Positions 46,900 to 55,168 of a DNA stretch of 64,000 nucleotides are shown piece by piece. Position 1 is the first letter of the stretch; every line of letters starts with the position of its first letter. Source of the stretch: Schlesneria sp. (GTDB taxonomy: Bacteria > Planctomycetota > Planctomycetia > Planctomycetales > Planctomycetaceae); the NCBI GenBank assembly GCA_028291515.1, contig JAQGHU010000110.1:19617-83616 (forward strand), read 5' to 3'. The notes under the pieces are model-generated. The model was not told the origin of the DNA, did not search any database, and was given only the letters and a program-made list of their open reading frames with translations. The translations under genes and the position numbers were made by a program.

Positions 46900-48336
46900 T
46901 CATGCCGACGGAAGTGCCAAATCGACGAACTGAGAAGCAGTCATGCCATCCAGCGTCACCGCATCGTTAAACAGATTGGCAAGCTGTTCAACATCTCGCA
47001 GCTTACCAGCCGTATTGTGCTTGAACTTGTCGATCAAAGCCGGTCGCGCTTCGGCGCGGCGGCGACGATGACCGAGGGGGTCTTCGATCTCGATCCGTGG
47101 CGTCTGTGTTCCATCCGCAAAAGTAACTTGAATGGCATTGGCAATCGATCGCTTGTCGGGATCGAGATAGTCACGTGAATACTCGGGCCGTTCCACGACT
47201 GTCATGCGGTCTCGAAGTTGATCCACCAACGGATTCTTCGCGGCGGCATCTTCATAGTCGTCCGCGGTCAGTGTCCCCTGAATCAAGCCGATCGCCACCA
47301 TATATTGGATGCAATGGTCGCGGTCGGCCGGGTTATTCAGCGGGCCGTACTTCGCAATGATGCGAACCGCTGGTTCCTGTGTCTCGATTTGAATCTTCGC
47401 GATCTGATCCCAGCGTCCTTTTACTAGCGGATGCAATTTCAAAGCCGCTTCCACGGCCGTTTGACCGTGAAACTCGGCCGGGAACGACACCTTGAACAGG
47501 ATGTGTTCCATCACATAGTTCGCGAACGGCCGAGCCAACGTGATCGTCCGACCACGAAACATCGCGTCCTGGAATCCCCAGGTCGTGGCGGTCAATGCCG
47601 TCGCGTAACCCATCTCCCCAGACAACGTCCATAGCGCCAATTGCACAGCCCGTCGCGTCGCATCCCCGGCCGCCCAGCTCTTTCGCGAACCCGTATTCGG
47701 AGCGTGTCGATAGGTTCGCAGCGGGCCGCCATCGAGCCACGCCTGACTGACTGCGTTGGCAACTTGATCGCGCGTTCCCCCCAGCATCCGAGTAGCGACC
47801 GCGGTCGAGGCGACTCGTACCAGAATCACATGATCGATGCCGACCCTGTTAAAAGCGTTGTCGAGTGCTAGGATTCCTTGCACTTCGTACGCCTGAATCA
47901 TCGCGATCAGAACGTCACGGATCGTCAGCGGAGGCCGAGAGTGACCCCGTTGCCGATTCAACCAATCCGCGACCATCAGAATGGCCCCCAGATTGTCAGA
48001 CGGATGCCCCCATTCGGCCGCCAGCCAGGTGTCGTTGTAATCCAGCCAGCGAACCATCGTCCCAAAGCAAAACGCCGCTTGAATCGGATCGAGCGACAGA
48101 TCCGTTCCAGGCACACGTGCCCCGTTCGCCAGCGTCGCTCCGGGAACGGCGGGACCGATCAATTTGGTACAAGCAGGAAAATCCAGTGCCAGCAGAGCAC
48201 ACCCCAGGCTATCCAACAAACAAAGCCGCGCTGTATCCAACGCTTCGTCGCTGAAATGGGGGGCCGCACAGACATAGTCCGCGATCTGCCCAACGATCTG
48301 ATCTGGCTCACGGATCTCATTCGATATCGCACTCAT
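46900..48336 (-). CDS. prpD: 2-methylcitrate dehydratase PrpD
   Basis: This is about 478 residues, a MmgE/PrpD-family protein. Recognisable stretches are ARLCLLDSLGCALLALDFP, AAFCFGTMVRWLDYNDTW, EWGHPSDNLGAILMVADWL, NRVGIDHVILVRVASTAVA, GPLRTYRHAPNTGSRKSWAA and SFPAEFHGQTAVEAALKLHP. It converts 2-methylcitrate to 2-methyl-cis-aconitate. The ATG at 48336 is preferred over the one ten codons upstream. It is the last gene of prpB-prpC-prpD. No aconitase follows, so hydration to methylisocitrate must use a housekeeping aconitase elsewhere. Confidence 0.93.
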   Translation of the reverse strand: MSAISNEIREPDQIVGQIADYVCAAPHFSDEALDTARLCLLDSLGCALLALDFPACTKLIGPAVPGATLANGARVPGTDLSLDPIQAAFCFGTMVRWLDYNDTWLAAEWGHPSDNLGAILMVADWLNRQRGHSRPPLTIRDVLIAMIQAYEVQGILALDNAFNRVGIDHVILVRVASTAVATRMLGGTRDQVANAVSQAWLDGGPLRTYRHAPNTGSRKSWAAGDATRRAVQLALWTLSGEMGYATALTATTWGFQDAMFRGRTITLARPFANYVMEHILFKVSFPAEFHGQTAVEAALKLHPLVKGRWDQIAKIQIETQEPAVRIIAKYGPLNNPADRDHCIQYMVAIGLIQGTLTADDYEDAAAKNPLVDQLRDRMTVVERPEYSRDYLDPDKRSIANAIQVTFADGTQTPRIEIEDPLGHRRRRAEARPALIDKFKHNTAGKLRDVEQLANLFNDAVTLDGMTASQFVDLALPSA

Positions 48337-48493
48337 GCGTTTTCTCTTTTGTCTCAACGACAACAATCACAGGGGCCACGGTGTTGGAGTCTTCGACGTC
48401 GCCGTGTCTTTAACCGAAGACGCGGCCACACCGAAGACGGCAAGGCCGTGGCACCCAGATCCAAAACGACCATTATCAGACGGTCACGTCAAT

Positions 48494-49603
48494 CTACTTC
48501 CGCGATGCCAGCGGCACGAAGGCTCGTGGCTCAGGACCAACATAGTCCGCGGCGGGGCGTATCAGCCGGTTGTCGCCCCGCTGTTCGATGACATGTGCCG
48601 CCCAACCTGAAATCCGCGAGAAGACAAACAGCGGCGTGAAGAACAGCGTCGGGATCCCAAGGAAGTGGTAGGCACTCGCGCTGTAGAAGTCCAGGTTAGG
48701 AAACAGCTTCTTCTCGCGACGCATCACCGCTTCAATTCGCTCGGAAACCGGGTACAGCCGCGTGTCTTTGACTTCAGCAGCCAGCTTGGCCGCATACTTC
48801 TGAATCACATCCGAACGAGGATCCGAGGTGCGATAAACGCGATGGCCAAATCCCATGATCTTGGTCTTCTTCCGTAGCAGCTCCATCACTCCTGTTTCGG
48901 CTTCTTCCGGCGTCTTAAATTGATCAATCAATTCAAACGCCGCTTCATTGGCCCCGCCATGCAAAGGCCCTCGCAAAGTTCCAATCGCTGCCGTGATGGC
49001 TGAATGGAAGTCAGACAAGGTCGAAGCCACGATGCGAGCGGTAAATGTCGACGCGTTGAACTCATGTTCAGCATAGAGGATCAATGACGAATCCATCACA
49101 CGCTGATGGCTGGCCGCGGCAGCACGACCATGCAGCAGCCACAGAATCTGCCCTGCAATCGAATCCGCGTCCGTCTCGGTCTCAATCCGCGTCCCGTTCT
49201 TATGGAACCAATGCCAATACATCAGCATCGATGGAAACACCGCCAGCAGCCGATCGGCAATGTCAAATTGACCTTGTGATGCCGTCTCCGTCTCCATGCA
49301 GCCTAAGGCCGAGCAACCTGTTCGCAGCACGTCCATTGGATGCGAGTTCGCTGGCAGTTGTTCCAGGACGCTCTTGAGCGCCGCTGGAAGTGATCGTAGG
49401 CCACGCAGCCTCTGGCGGTAGCCACTCAGTTGCTCCGCTGTGGGCAACTCGCCTCTCAGCAATAGCCAGGCGACCTCTTCGAAAGTCGCGTGTTCGGCCA
49501 GATCTTCAATCGAATAGCCTCGATAAGTCAGCCCGCAACCTTCTTTGCCAACGGTGCAGAGCGCGGTGCGTCCCGCCACGATTCCTTCCAATCCGCCACT
49601 CAT
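48494..49603 (-). CDS. prpC: 2-methylcitrate synthase / citrate synthase
   Basis: This is 369 residues, the short citrate-synthase type. Motifs include GLEGIVAGRTALCTVGKEGC, GLTYRGYSIEDLAE, LYAEHEFNASTFTARIVAST, RGPLHGGANEAAFELI and IMGFGHRVYRT, carrying the catalytic His residues, then YSASAYHFLGIP and ISGWAAHVIEQ. The position between prpB and prpD argues for propionyl-CoA as substrate, though citrate synthase activity cannot be excluded. AAGAGG lies before the ATG. It starts 34 bases after prpB. Confidence 0.92.
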   Translation of the reverse strand: MSGGLEGIVAGRTALCTVGKEGCGLTYRGYSIEDLAEHATFEEVAWLLLRGELPTAEQLSGYRQRLRGLRSLPAALKSVLEQLPANSHPMDVLRTGCSALGCMETETASQGQFDIADRLLAVFPSMLMYWHWFHKNGTRIETETDADSIAGQILWLLHGRAAAASHQRVMDSSLILYAEHEFNASTFTARIVASTLSDFHSAITAAIGTLRGPLHGGANEAAFELIDQFKTPEEAETGVMELLRKKTKIMGFGHRVYRTSDPRSDVIQKYAAKLAAEVKDTRLYPVSERIEAVMRREKKLFPNLDFYSASAYHFLGIPTLFFTPLFVFSRISGWAAHVIEQRGDNRLIRPAADYVGPEPRAFVPLASRK

Positions 49604-49637
49604 GCTGTCACCTCTTAAGATCGATCAGACAGGTCAA

Positions 49638-50504
49638 TCACTCGTCGCGATCCAGTTTCGCTTCGAGTTCGTGATAATTCAAAACGTCATACAAATCGGT
49701 CCGGCTCTGCATCGACGAGAGCAGTGATTGCTGTGTCCCAACTAATCGCACGGTCTCATACACATTCAGTGCCGCCGCATTCATCGCACGAAACGCGGTC
49801 AGGGGATACAAGACCATCCGCACACCAAGGTCGCGCATCTCATCGACCTTCATCAACGGAGTTTTGCCAAATTCGGTCATGTTCGCGAGGACCGGAACTT
49901 TAATCGCCCGCGTGAATTGTCGAAAGTGCTCAGACTCGGTCAGTGCTTCGGCAAAGATCGCATCGGCTCCCGCTTCAACATACTTCGCCGCCCGTTCGAT
50001 GGCCGCTTCGACACCTTCACCCGCCGCCGCATCGGTCCGAGCCATAATCACCAGGCCATTATCGACCCTCGCATCGACCGCAGCCTTCAGACGCCCGACC
50101 ATCACGTCAGCGGTGACGAGCTGCTTGCCCGGTCGGTGACCACATCGCTTTGCGTCCACTTGATCTTCGAGATGGATCGCCGCCACACCTGCTCGCGACA
50201 TCTCACGAACTGTCCGTGCGACCGTCAACGGGCTACCCCATCCGGTATCGCAGTCGACCAGCAAGGGAAGATTTGTGGTCGAAGTGATCCGCCGCGCATC
50301 TTCAACGACATCGGCCAGGTTCGTCATTCCCAAGTCGGGTAAACCAAACGAAGCATTGGCGACCCCGGCTCCGGAAAGGTACAGCGCACGGAACCCGGCT
50401 CGCTCAGCCAGTCGAGCACAGTACGCATTGATCACTCCCATGATCTGCAGCGGTCGCTCTGATTCAATCGCTTCTCGAAATCGTTGTCCGGAAGACTCAG
50501 ACAT
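49638..50504 (-). CDS. prpB: 2-methylisocitrate lyase
   Basis: This is 288 residues, isocitrate lyase/PEP mutase fold. The catalytic KRCGH loop is intact, and GVINAYCARLAERAGFRALY, LPLLVDCDTGWGSP and IMARTDAAAGEGVEAAIERA match PrpB. It cleaves 2-methylisocitrate to pyruvate and succinate. It is the first gene of the operon; the upstream 301 bases, shared with the divergent tex gene, should carry its promoter. No PrpR-type regulator is present in the window. Confidence 0.95.
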   Translation of the reverse strand: MSESSGQRFREAIESERPLQIMGVINAYCARLAERAGFRALYLSGAGVANASFGLPDLGMTNLADVVEDARRITSTTNLPLLVDCDTGWGSPLTVARTVREMSRAGVAAIHLEDQVDAKRCGHRPGKQLVTADVMVGRLKAAVDARVDNGLVIMARTDAAAGEGVEAAIERAAKYVEAGADAIFAEALTESEHFRQFTRAIKVPVLANMTEFGKTPLMKVDEMRDLGVRMVLYPLTAFRAMNAAALNVYETVRLVGTQQSLLSSMQSRTDLYDVLNYHELEAKLDRDE

Positions 50505-50805
50505 CTTCAGTTCTCGTTGTAAACTTGGGGATCCATGTTTGATGGAAGCGAGGCTGATGTTTTAGGAAAGACTCGCTTTTCGCTGAATGATCTGATTCTA
50601 CGCGCAACGATCGGGAAAGGTTACTGACCTTGTTCTTTGGCCCATGCCACTGCAAACAGATCTCGGGAAAACAAGCAATCCACTCCCGAGGCCCCGCCAC
50701 CACAACCGCGGCGATGATTTGTCATAGTAGATACTCTGCCGTTGCCTTCCCATTGCTGCCCGAAAATGCGATACCATATTGGTTCAAGGTAGGGCTGAGT
50801 TGGCT
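50505..50805. other. Divergent promoter region prpB/tex, nothing specific seen
   Basis: A gap of about 300 bases between two divergent starts must contain both promoters. I see no strong palindromes, no riboswitch-like fold and no convincing hexamer pair. Confidence 0.4.
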
Positions 50806-53214
50806 ATGGAACGGCTTTTGATGATGGATCCGAAAACAACGACCACTGTAGATCTGGCGCGCGTCGCAAGCGAATTGCATCTGCGACTCGATCAAGTCGC
50901 GCAAACGATGCAGTTGCTCGACGAAGGCAACACGGTCCCCTTCATCACGCGCTATCGCAAGGAACGCACCGGCAACCTCAATGAAGAGCAGATTCGCGCG
51001 GTTCAGGAACGCGTGTCAGCTCTGCGGCAACTCGCCGAACGTGCCGCCGATATCCTGCGATTGATCGATGGTCAAGGAAAGCTGACCCCCGAACTGCGAG
51101 CCGAGATTGAACGAGCCGATTCCTTGAAACGACTCGAAGATTTGTATCTACCGTTTCGACCCAAGCGCCGTTCGCGAGCTACGATTGCTCGCGAAAAAGG
51201 GTTGGAACCGCTCGCCGAGAACGTCTGGAATCAAGCCGTTTCCGATGCCACATTGCGAGACGCCGCCATGGCCTTTCTGAACCCCGAGCTAGAGCTGGTG
51301 GATATCGAAGGCGTCTTGGCCGGCGCGGCCGATATCCTGGCAGAGAAGATCTCGGACGATGCGAACTTGCGAGAACGCTGCCGTGTCGTCGCTCGGCAGA
51401 CCGGACGCCTGGCCTCCGTGGGAACCAAGACGGCCGATCAGACTCACCCCGAGTTTCGCGACTACTTCGAATACACGGAACCAATTTCCAAGATCCCGCC
51501 TCATCGAATCCTGGCATTGAACCGCGGTGAAGAACAGAAAGCATTGCGGGTCAGTTTCGATTGGGATGGCGAACAAGCCCAGCGATCCGCCTTTGAACAA
51601 CAGCGGATCGAGAAGCATTCCTGCCGCCAGTATCTTTCTGCTTGCGTCGTCGATGCCTTGGAACGATTCGTTCGACCGGCACTCGAACGCGAAGCCCGTC
51701 GCGATTTGACGGAGAAGGCCGAACGACATGCGATCTCGGTCTTTTCACAGAATCTCAGACAACTCCTCCTGCAGCCACCCCTCCGAGATCAACGTATTCT
51801 GGCCATCGATCCAGGGTTCCGTACCGGCTGCAAGCTGGCGGCTCTCGATGAATTTGGCGCGTTGCTAGGTATCGACCTGATCAGCATCGTCGGATCGGCC
51901 GAACGGAAAGCCGAAGCACGAACCCGACTGGTCGCCTTCCTTCGCGAACACAACTCCCAGGTCATCTGCATTGGCAACGGCACCGGCTGTCGCGAAACGG
52001 AAGAACTTGTCTCCGAGATGATTGCCGCCGAATGCCCCGAAATTCGCTACATCGTTGTGAACGAAGCGGGAGCCAGCATCTATTCTACCAGCACGGTGGC
52101 TCAGCAGGAATTCGCCAACCTCGACGCCACGGCCCGCGGCACTGTGAGTATCGGTAGACGCCTACAGGATCCGCTGAGCGAACTGGTGAAGATCGAACCG
52201 CAACATATCGGCGTGGGAATGTACCAGCATGATCTGAATGCCAAACAGTTGAAAGAGGCCTTGGACGATGTCGTGGAATCGTGTGTGAACTTTGTCGGTG
52301 TTGACCTCAATACGGCCAGCCCCTCGCTGTTGATGCACGTCTCTGGCTTCAATCAATTGATCGCACGCCGTGTCGTCGAATACCGCGAGAAAACAGGCCG
52401 TTTCCAGAATCGCAAACAACTGCTCGATGTCCCCGGCGTCGGTCCCGCCACATTTACGCAAGCGGCTGGCTTCTTGAAACTGGATGGAGATGAACCGCTC
52501 GATAACACGTGGATTCATCCGGAAAGCTACGAAGTCGCGCGCCTGCTACTGACTCGTTGCCAAGTCTCCCCAGACCTGTTGCGACCGAGTGCTGACCGAT
52601 CACCGCTCCGGGCTCAGTTGTCGACGATCGATCCGGCCCAACTGGCCAGTGAGATCACGGTCGGCCTGCCAACACTGACCGATATCATCGATGCGCTGCT
52701 GCGTCCCGGCCGCGACCCTCGCGCCGACTTGCCTCTGCCTATTTTTCGTAAGGGTGTCCTCTCGTTGGACGACATCGAAGTCGGGATGGAGCTGCAAGGT
52801 ACCGTCCTCAACGTCGTGGACTTCGGGGCCTTCGTCGATGTTGGCCTTAAAGACTCGGCCTTGATTCACATCAGCCAACTCGCCACACACTTCGTTCGAT
52901 CCCCGCAAGACATCGTCTCCATCGGCGATGTCGTGACCGTCTGGGTCCTCAGCGTCGATCGCGAACGCAAACGAATCGGCCTGACTATGATTGCTCCGGA
53001 CGGAGCCGTCACCGAGACCGCTCGCAAGTCGACGCCCGCCACGGCGCAGGCCAATCGCCCGAATGGTTCGTCCAAGCAAGAAGCGAAAGCCGATCGGCCG
53101 CGACCTGAGAATGCCAGCGGCAAGGCCCCAAACGGTGGAACTCCCGAGCCCACAGGTGGACCGTTACGCGGATTCGATGAACTCAAACAAGCCTGGCAAA
53201 ATCGACCTCACTAA
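50806..53214 (+). CDS. tex: Tex-family transcription accessory protein
   Basis: This is about 802 residues. N-terminal helical domain with GNTVPFITRYRKERTGNLNE and DLYLPFRPKRRSRATIAREK, the YqgF-like nuclease fold (RILAIDPGFRTGCKLAALDE, ICIGNGTGCRETEELV), a helix-hairpin-helix pair (GVDLNTASPSLLMHVSGFNQ, LLDVPGVGPATFTQAAGFLK) and a C-terminal S1 RNA-binding domain (GMELQGTVLNVVDFGAFVDV). A Pro/Lys-rich tail of about 60 residues ends the protein. Tex binds nucleic acid and RNA polymerase. Starts at 50806, 50821 or 50824 are possible; none has a strong ribosome binding site. Confidence 0.95.
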   Translation: MERLLMMDPKTTTTVDLARVASELHLRLDQVAQTMQLLDEGNTVPFITRYRKERTGNLNEEQIRAVQERVSALRQLAERAADILRLIDGQGKLTPELRAEIERADSLKRLEDLYLPFRPKRRSRATIAREKGLEPLAENVWNQAVSDATLRDAAMAFLNPELELVDIEGVLAGAADILAEKISDDANLRERCRVVARQTGRLASVGTKTADQTHPEFRDYFEYTEPISKIPPHRILALNRGEEQKALRVSFDWDGEQAQRSAFEQQRIEKHSCRQYLSACVVDALERFVRPALEREARRDLTEKAERHAISVFSQNLRQLLLQPPLRDQRILAIDPGFRTGCKLAALDEFGALLGIDLISIVGSAERKAEARTRLVAFLREHNSQVICIGNGTGCRETEELVSEMIAAECPEIRYIVVNEAGASIYSTSTVAQQEFANLDATARGTVSIGRRLQDPLSELVKIEPQHIGVGMYQHDLNAKQLKEALDDVVESCVNFVGVDLNTASPSLLMHVSGFNQLIARRVVEYREKTGRFQNRKQLLDVPGVGPATFTQAAGFLKLDGDEPLDNTWIHPESYEVARLLLTRCQVSPDLLRPSADRSPLRAQLSTIDPAQLASEITVGLPTLTDIIDALLRPGRDPRADLPLPIFRKGVLSLDDIEVGMELQGTVLNVVDFGAFVDVGLKDSALIHISQLATHFVRSPQDIVSIGDVVTVWVLSVDRERKRIGLTMIAPDGAVTETARKSTPATAQANRPNGSSKQEAKADRPRPENASGKAPNGGTPEPTGGPLRGFDELKQAWQNRPH

Positions 53215-53237
53215 ACTCAGGTCATTGAATCGACGCG

Positions 53238-53792
53238 ATGCGGACCTTTATCGCAGTTCCAATCAGCCCCACCGAAGCAATCACACTCGCCTTGAGTCGG
53301 CTTCAGGCAATGCGCCCTCCGCTAAAAGTCATCTCATCCGATCAGCTCCACCTCACAACGGTGTTTCTGGGCGAAACAGACGAGTCACTCGTATCGAGTC
53401 TCGGTGAAGTCATTCACGATGTAGCAAGCTCGGTTCGATTTTCGCAGTTAATACTTTGCGGGATCGGTGCCTTCCCGAACGTTTCTCGGCCAACAGTCGT
53501 CTGGGCCGGTTTTGCGAATCCACTACCTTTGATTCAGTTGGCCGACCAGTTGGCAAGTCGTTGCGAGCAGCTTGGCTTTGCCCGCGAAACGCGATCGTTT
53601 CAGCCACATCTGACGCTGGCTCGCGTCAAATTGCAGCCTCCTCGAGACCTCACCGATTTCATTCACGAACACACCACCACAGACTTCGGAACCGTCAGGC
53701 CGCTGACGCTGACTCTATATCGCTCTGACATGGGACCGAGTGGCCCCACGTACACGCCGTTGATTGCAGCAAACCTGGCGTTCGAGCCTTAG
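53238..53792 (+). CDS. thpR: RNA 2',3'-cyclic phosphodiesterase
   Basis: This 184-residue 2H phosphoesterase starts MRTFIAVPISPTEAITLALS. The two HxT motifs are DQLHLTTVFLGE (His38) and FQPHLTLARV (near 125). ThpR opens 2',3'-cyclic phosphate RNA ends or acts in RNA ligation/repair; the physiological substrate is not settled. It begins 24 bases after tex and may be co-transcribed with it. Confidence 0.92.
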   Translation: MRTFIAVPISPTEAITLALSRLQAMRPPLKVISSDQLHLTTVFLGETDESLVSSLGEVIHDVASSVRFSQLILCGIGAFPNVSRPTVVWAGFANPLPLIQLADQLASRCEQLGFARETRSFQPHLTLARVKLQPPRDLTDFIHEHTTTDFGTVRPLTLTLYRSDMGPSGPTYTPLIAANLAFEP

Positions 53793-53804
53793 CTCGTGAT
53801 TCGG

Positions 53805-55109
53805 TCAGTAGTCCAGCTTCTTCAGTTCAGTCCCTGGATAATAATGAGCGACAATCTCCTTGGCTGTCTTCCCCACCAAGCCCTGACCACGGGCTCCCCA
53901 CTGGCAGAATCCGACTCCATGACCGTGGCCGCGTCCCTCGGCTCGTACCTTGTCCTTCTCCATCACCAATGCAAAATGAGGGCTGCGCAGACCGAGACGA
54001 TCTCGCAGTTCGATCCCATTTACCTCGGCGGTCTTCGCACCATCCGTCAGGCGGAATCGCGAGATCACTCCGGTTCCCGGCCCCGCAGTCTGGCGAATCG
54101 ACGTGACCTTCGACAGCGATGTTAATTGCTGGGTCTTTTTCGAAAACTCGGCCCGCTCAAACGGAACGGTCCAACGATAGTAGTCCGACTCATGGCACCA
54201 TTCGCAGGGGACCGAGGTCAACTCGCCAGCATCGGCGAACACTCCAGCTCCATTCGTGGTGCGCCCACCGCAGACAGCCGAATAATAAGTGCAAAACAGT
54301 TTTGACTTTTTCATGCAGACCAAACCGCGAGTTGCCGCGACCGCCGCCCGACTCGATGCGGACTCGCCCGCCAAGCGTCGACCCGAGTCAGTCGTGTATT
54401 CAACTCCCAGATACTTCTGGCTGCGTTGAGTCGAAAACAGGTCGTACAACGCAGCAGGGTCAGCATGCTCCTTCTGGTAGAGGGCATACGTCCGTGACAC
54501 GATAGCCTGCGCTTGCCTGGCCGCCTCGGGAAACGCTGCCGGCATCTCGGAATCGACCACACTGACAAGGTACTCTTCCATCGGCAACACGTTGACCGCA
54601 GAAATCAATCCGTCCGTCCGTCGGCACAAACGGATCACGCCGCGATAGAGATGATTGTTCACCCGAATGCCCGGATCATCTTTGGAGACAACTTCGAGTT
54701 GAGTTTCGGGGTAACTCAAGGAACCGATTTTGATCTCAGTCTTGTTCGCCACGACCTTGGTCGGTGCCAAGCTGGCTCCCCTGCCAAGTTCACGTGTGCC
54801 GCCGATTCGGCGGACTGTGAAAGATCCCCGAATCTCAAGTTGCAGGCTGCTTTCTCCACCCGGTGTCAGGTTGACTCGGATTACTGGTGGAGCGTCTGCC
54901 GTCTTGGATGGCAGCACAGAAGTGACCGGCGGCTTCACCACTGCGGGCCGTGCGGATTTCACTCGCAACGCGGGCGAGTCTTCTCGACTGGAATCGACGC
55001 GAACAACGATCACGAGCATCACTGTTGCGGCCACCAGAATCAGCCAGACTCCCAAAGTCTTCCGGGAGTCCTTCGGCTTGCGATCTTCGCCATTGGCCAC
55101 GGCCTGCAC
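53805..55109 (-). CDS. SpoIID/LytB-like peptidoglycan protein, membrane-anchored
   Basis: This is 434 residues with an N-terminal TM (LGVWLILVAATVMLVIVV) and a periplasm-facing remainder. The SpoIID domain (about 170-430) has INVLPMEEYLVSVVDSEMPA, EAARQAQAIVSRTYALYQKE, RAAVAATRGLVCMKKSK and YYSAVCGGRTTNG, and ends with the SpoIID hallmark GHGHGVGFCQWGARG. SpoIID of Bacillus is a lytic transglycosylase and LytB an amidase enhancer, both acting on peptidoglycan. Planctomycetes do have peptidoglycan, so wall remodelling is likely. GTG start. A terminator just upstream separates it from the TPR/alpha-CTD gene. Confidence 0.9.
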   Translation of the reverse strand: MQAVANGEDRKPKDSRKTLGVWLILVAATVMLVIVVRVDSSREDSPALRVKSARPAVVKPPVTSVLPSKTADAPPVIRVNLTPGGESSLQLEIRGSFTVRRIGGTRELGRGASLAPTKVVANKTEIKIGSLSYPETQLEVVSKDDPGIRVNNHLYRGVIRLCRRTDGLISAVNVLPMEEYLVSVVDSEMPAAFPEAARQAQAIVSRTYALYQKEHADPAALYDLFSTQRSQKYLGVEYTTDSGRRLAGESASSRAAVAATRGLVCMKKSKLFCTYYSAVCGGRTTNGAGVFADAGELTSVPCEWCHESDYYRWTVPFERAEFSKKTQQLTSLSKVTSIRQTAGPGTGVISRFRLTDGAKTAEVNGIELRDRLGLRSPHFALVMEKDKVRAEGRGHGHGVGFCQWGARGQGLVGKTAKEIVAHYYPGTELKKLDY

Positions 55110-55130
55110 TCCATCGCAGACGGCAAAAGC

Positions 55131-55160
55131 AAAAGGGCGGCCTGAAGAGACCGCCCTTTT
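55131..55160 (-). terminator. Rho-independent terminator of the TPR/alpha-CTD gene
   Basis: On the minus strand AAAAGGGCGG and CCGCCCTTTT pair (10 bp) around a 10-base loop, followed by TTTTGCTTTT. It lies nine bases after the stop at 55169 and before the SpoIID start, so the two genes are probably separate transcription units. Confidence 0.8.
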
Positions 55161-55168
55161 ACCAGAGA

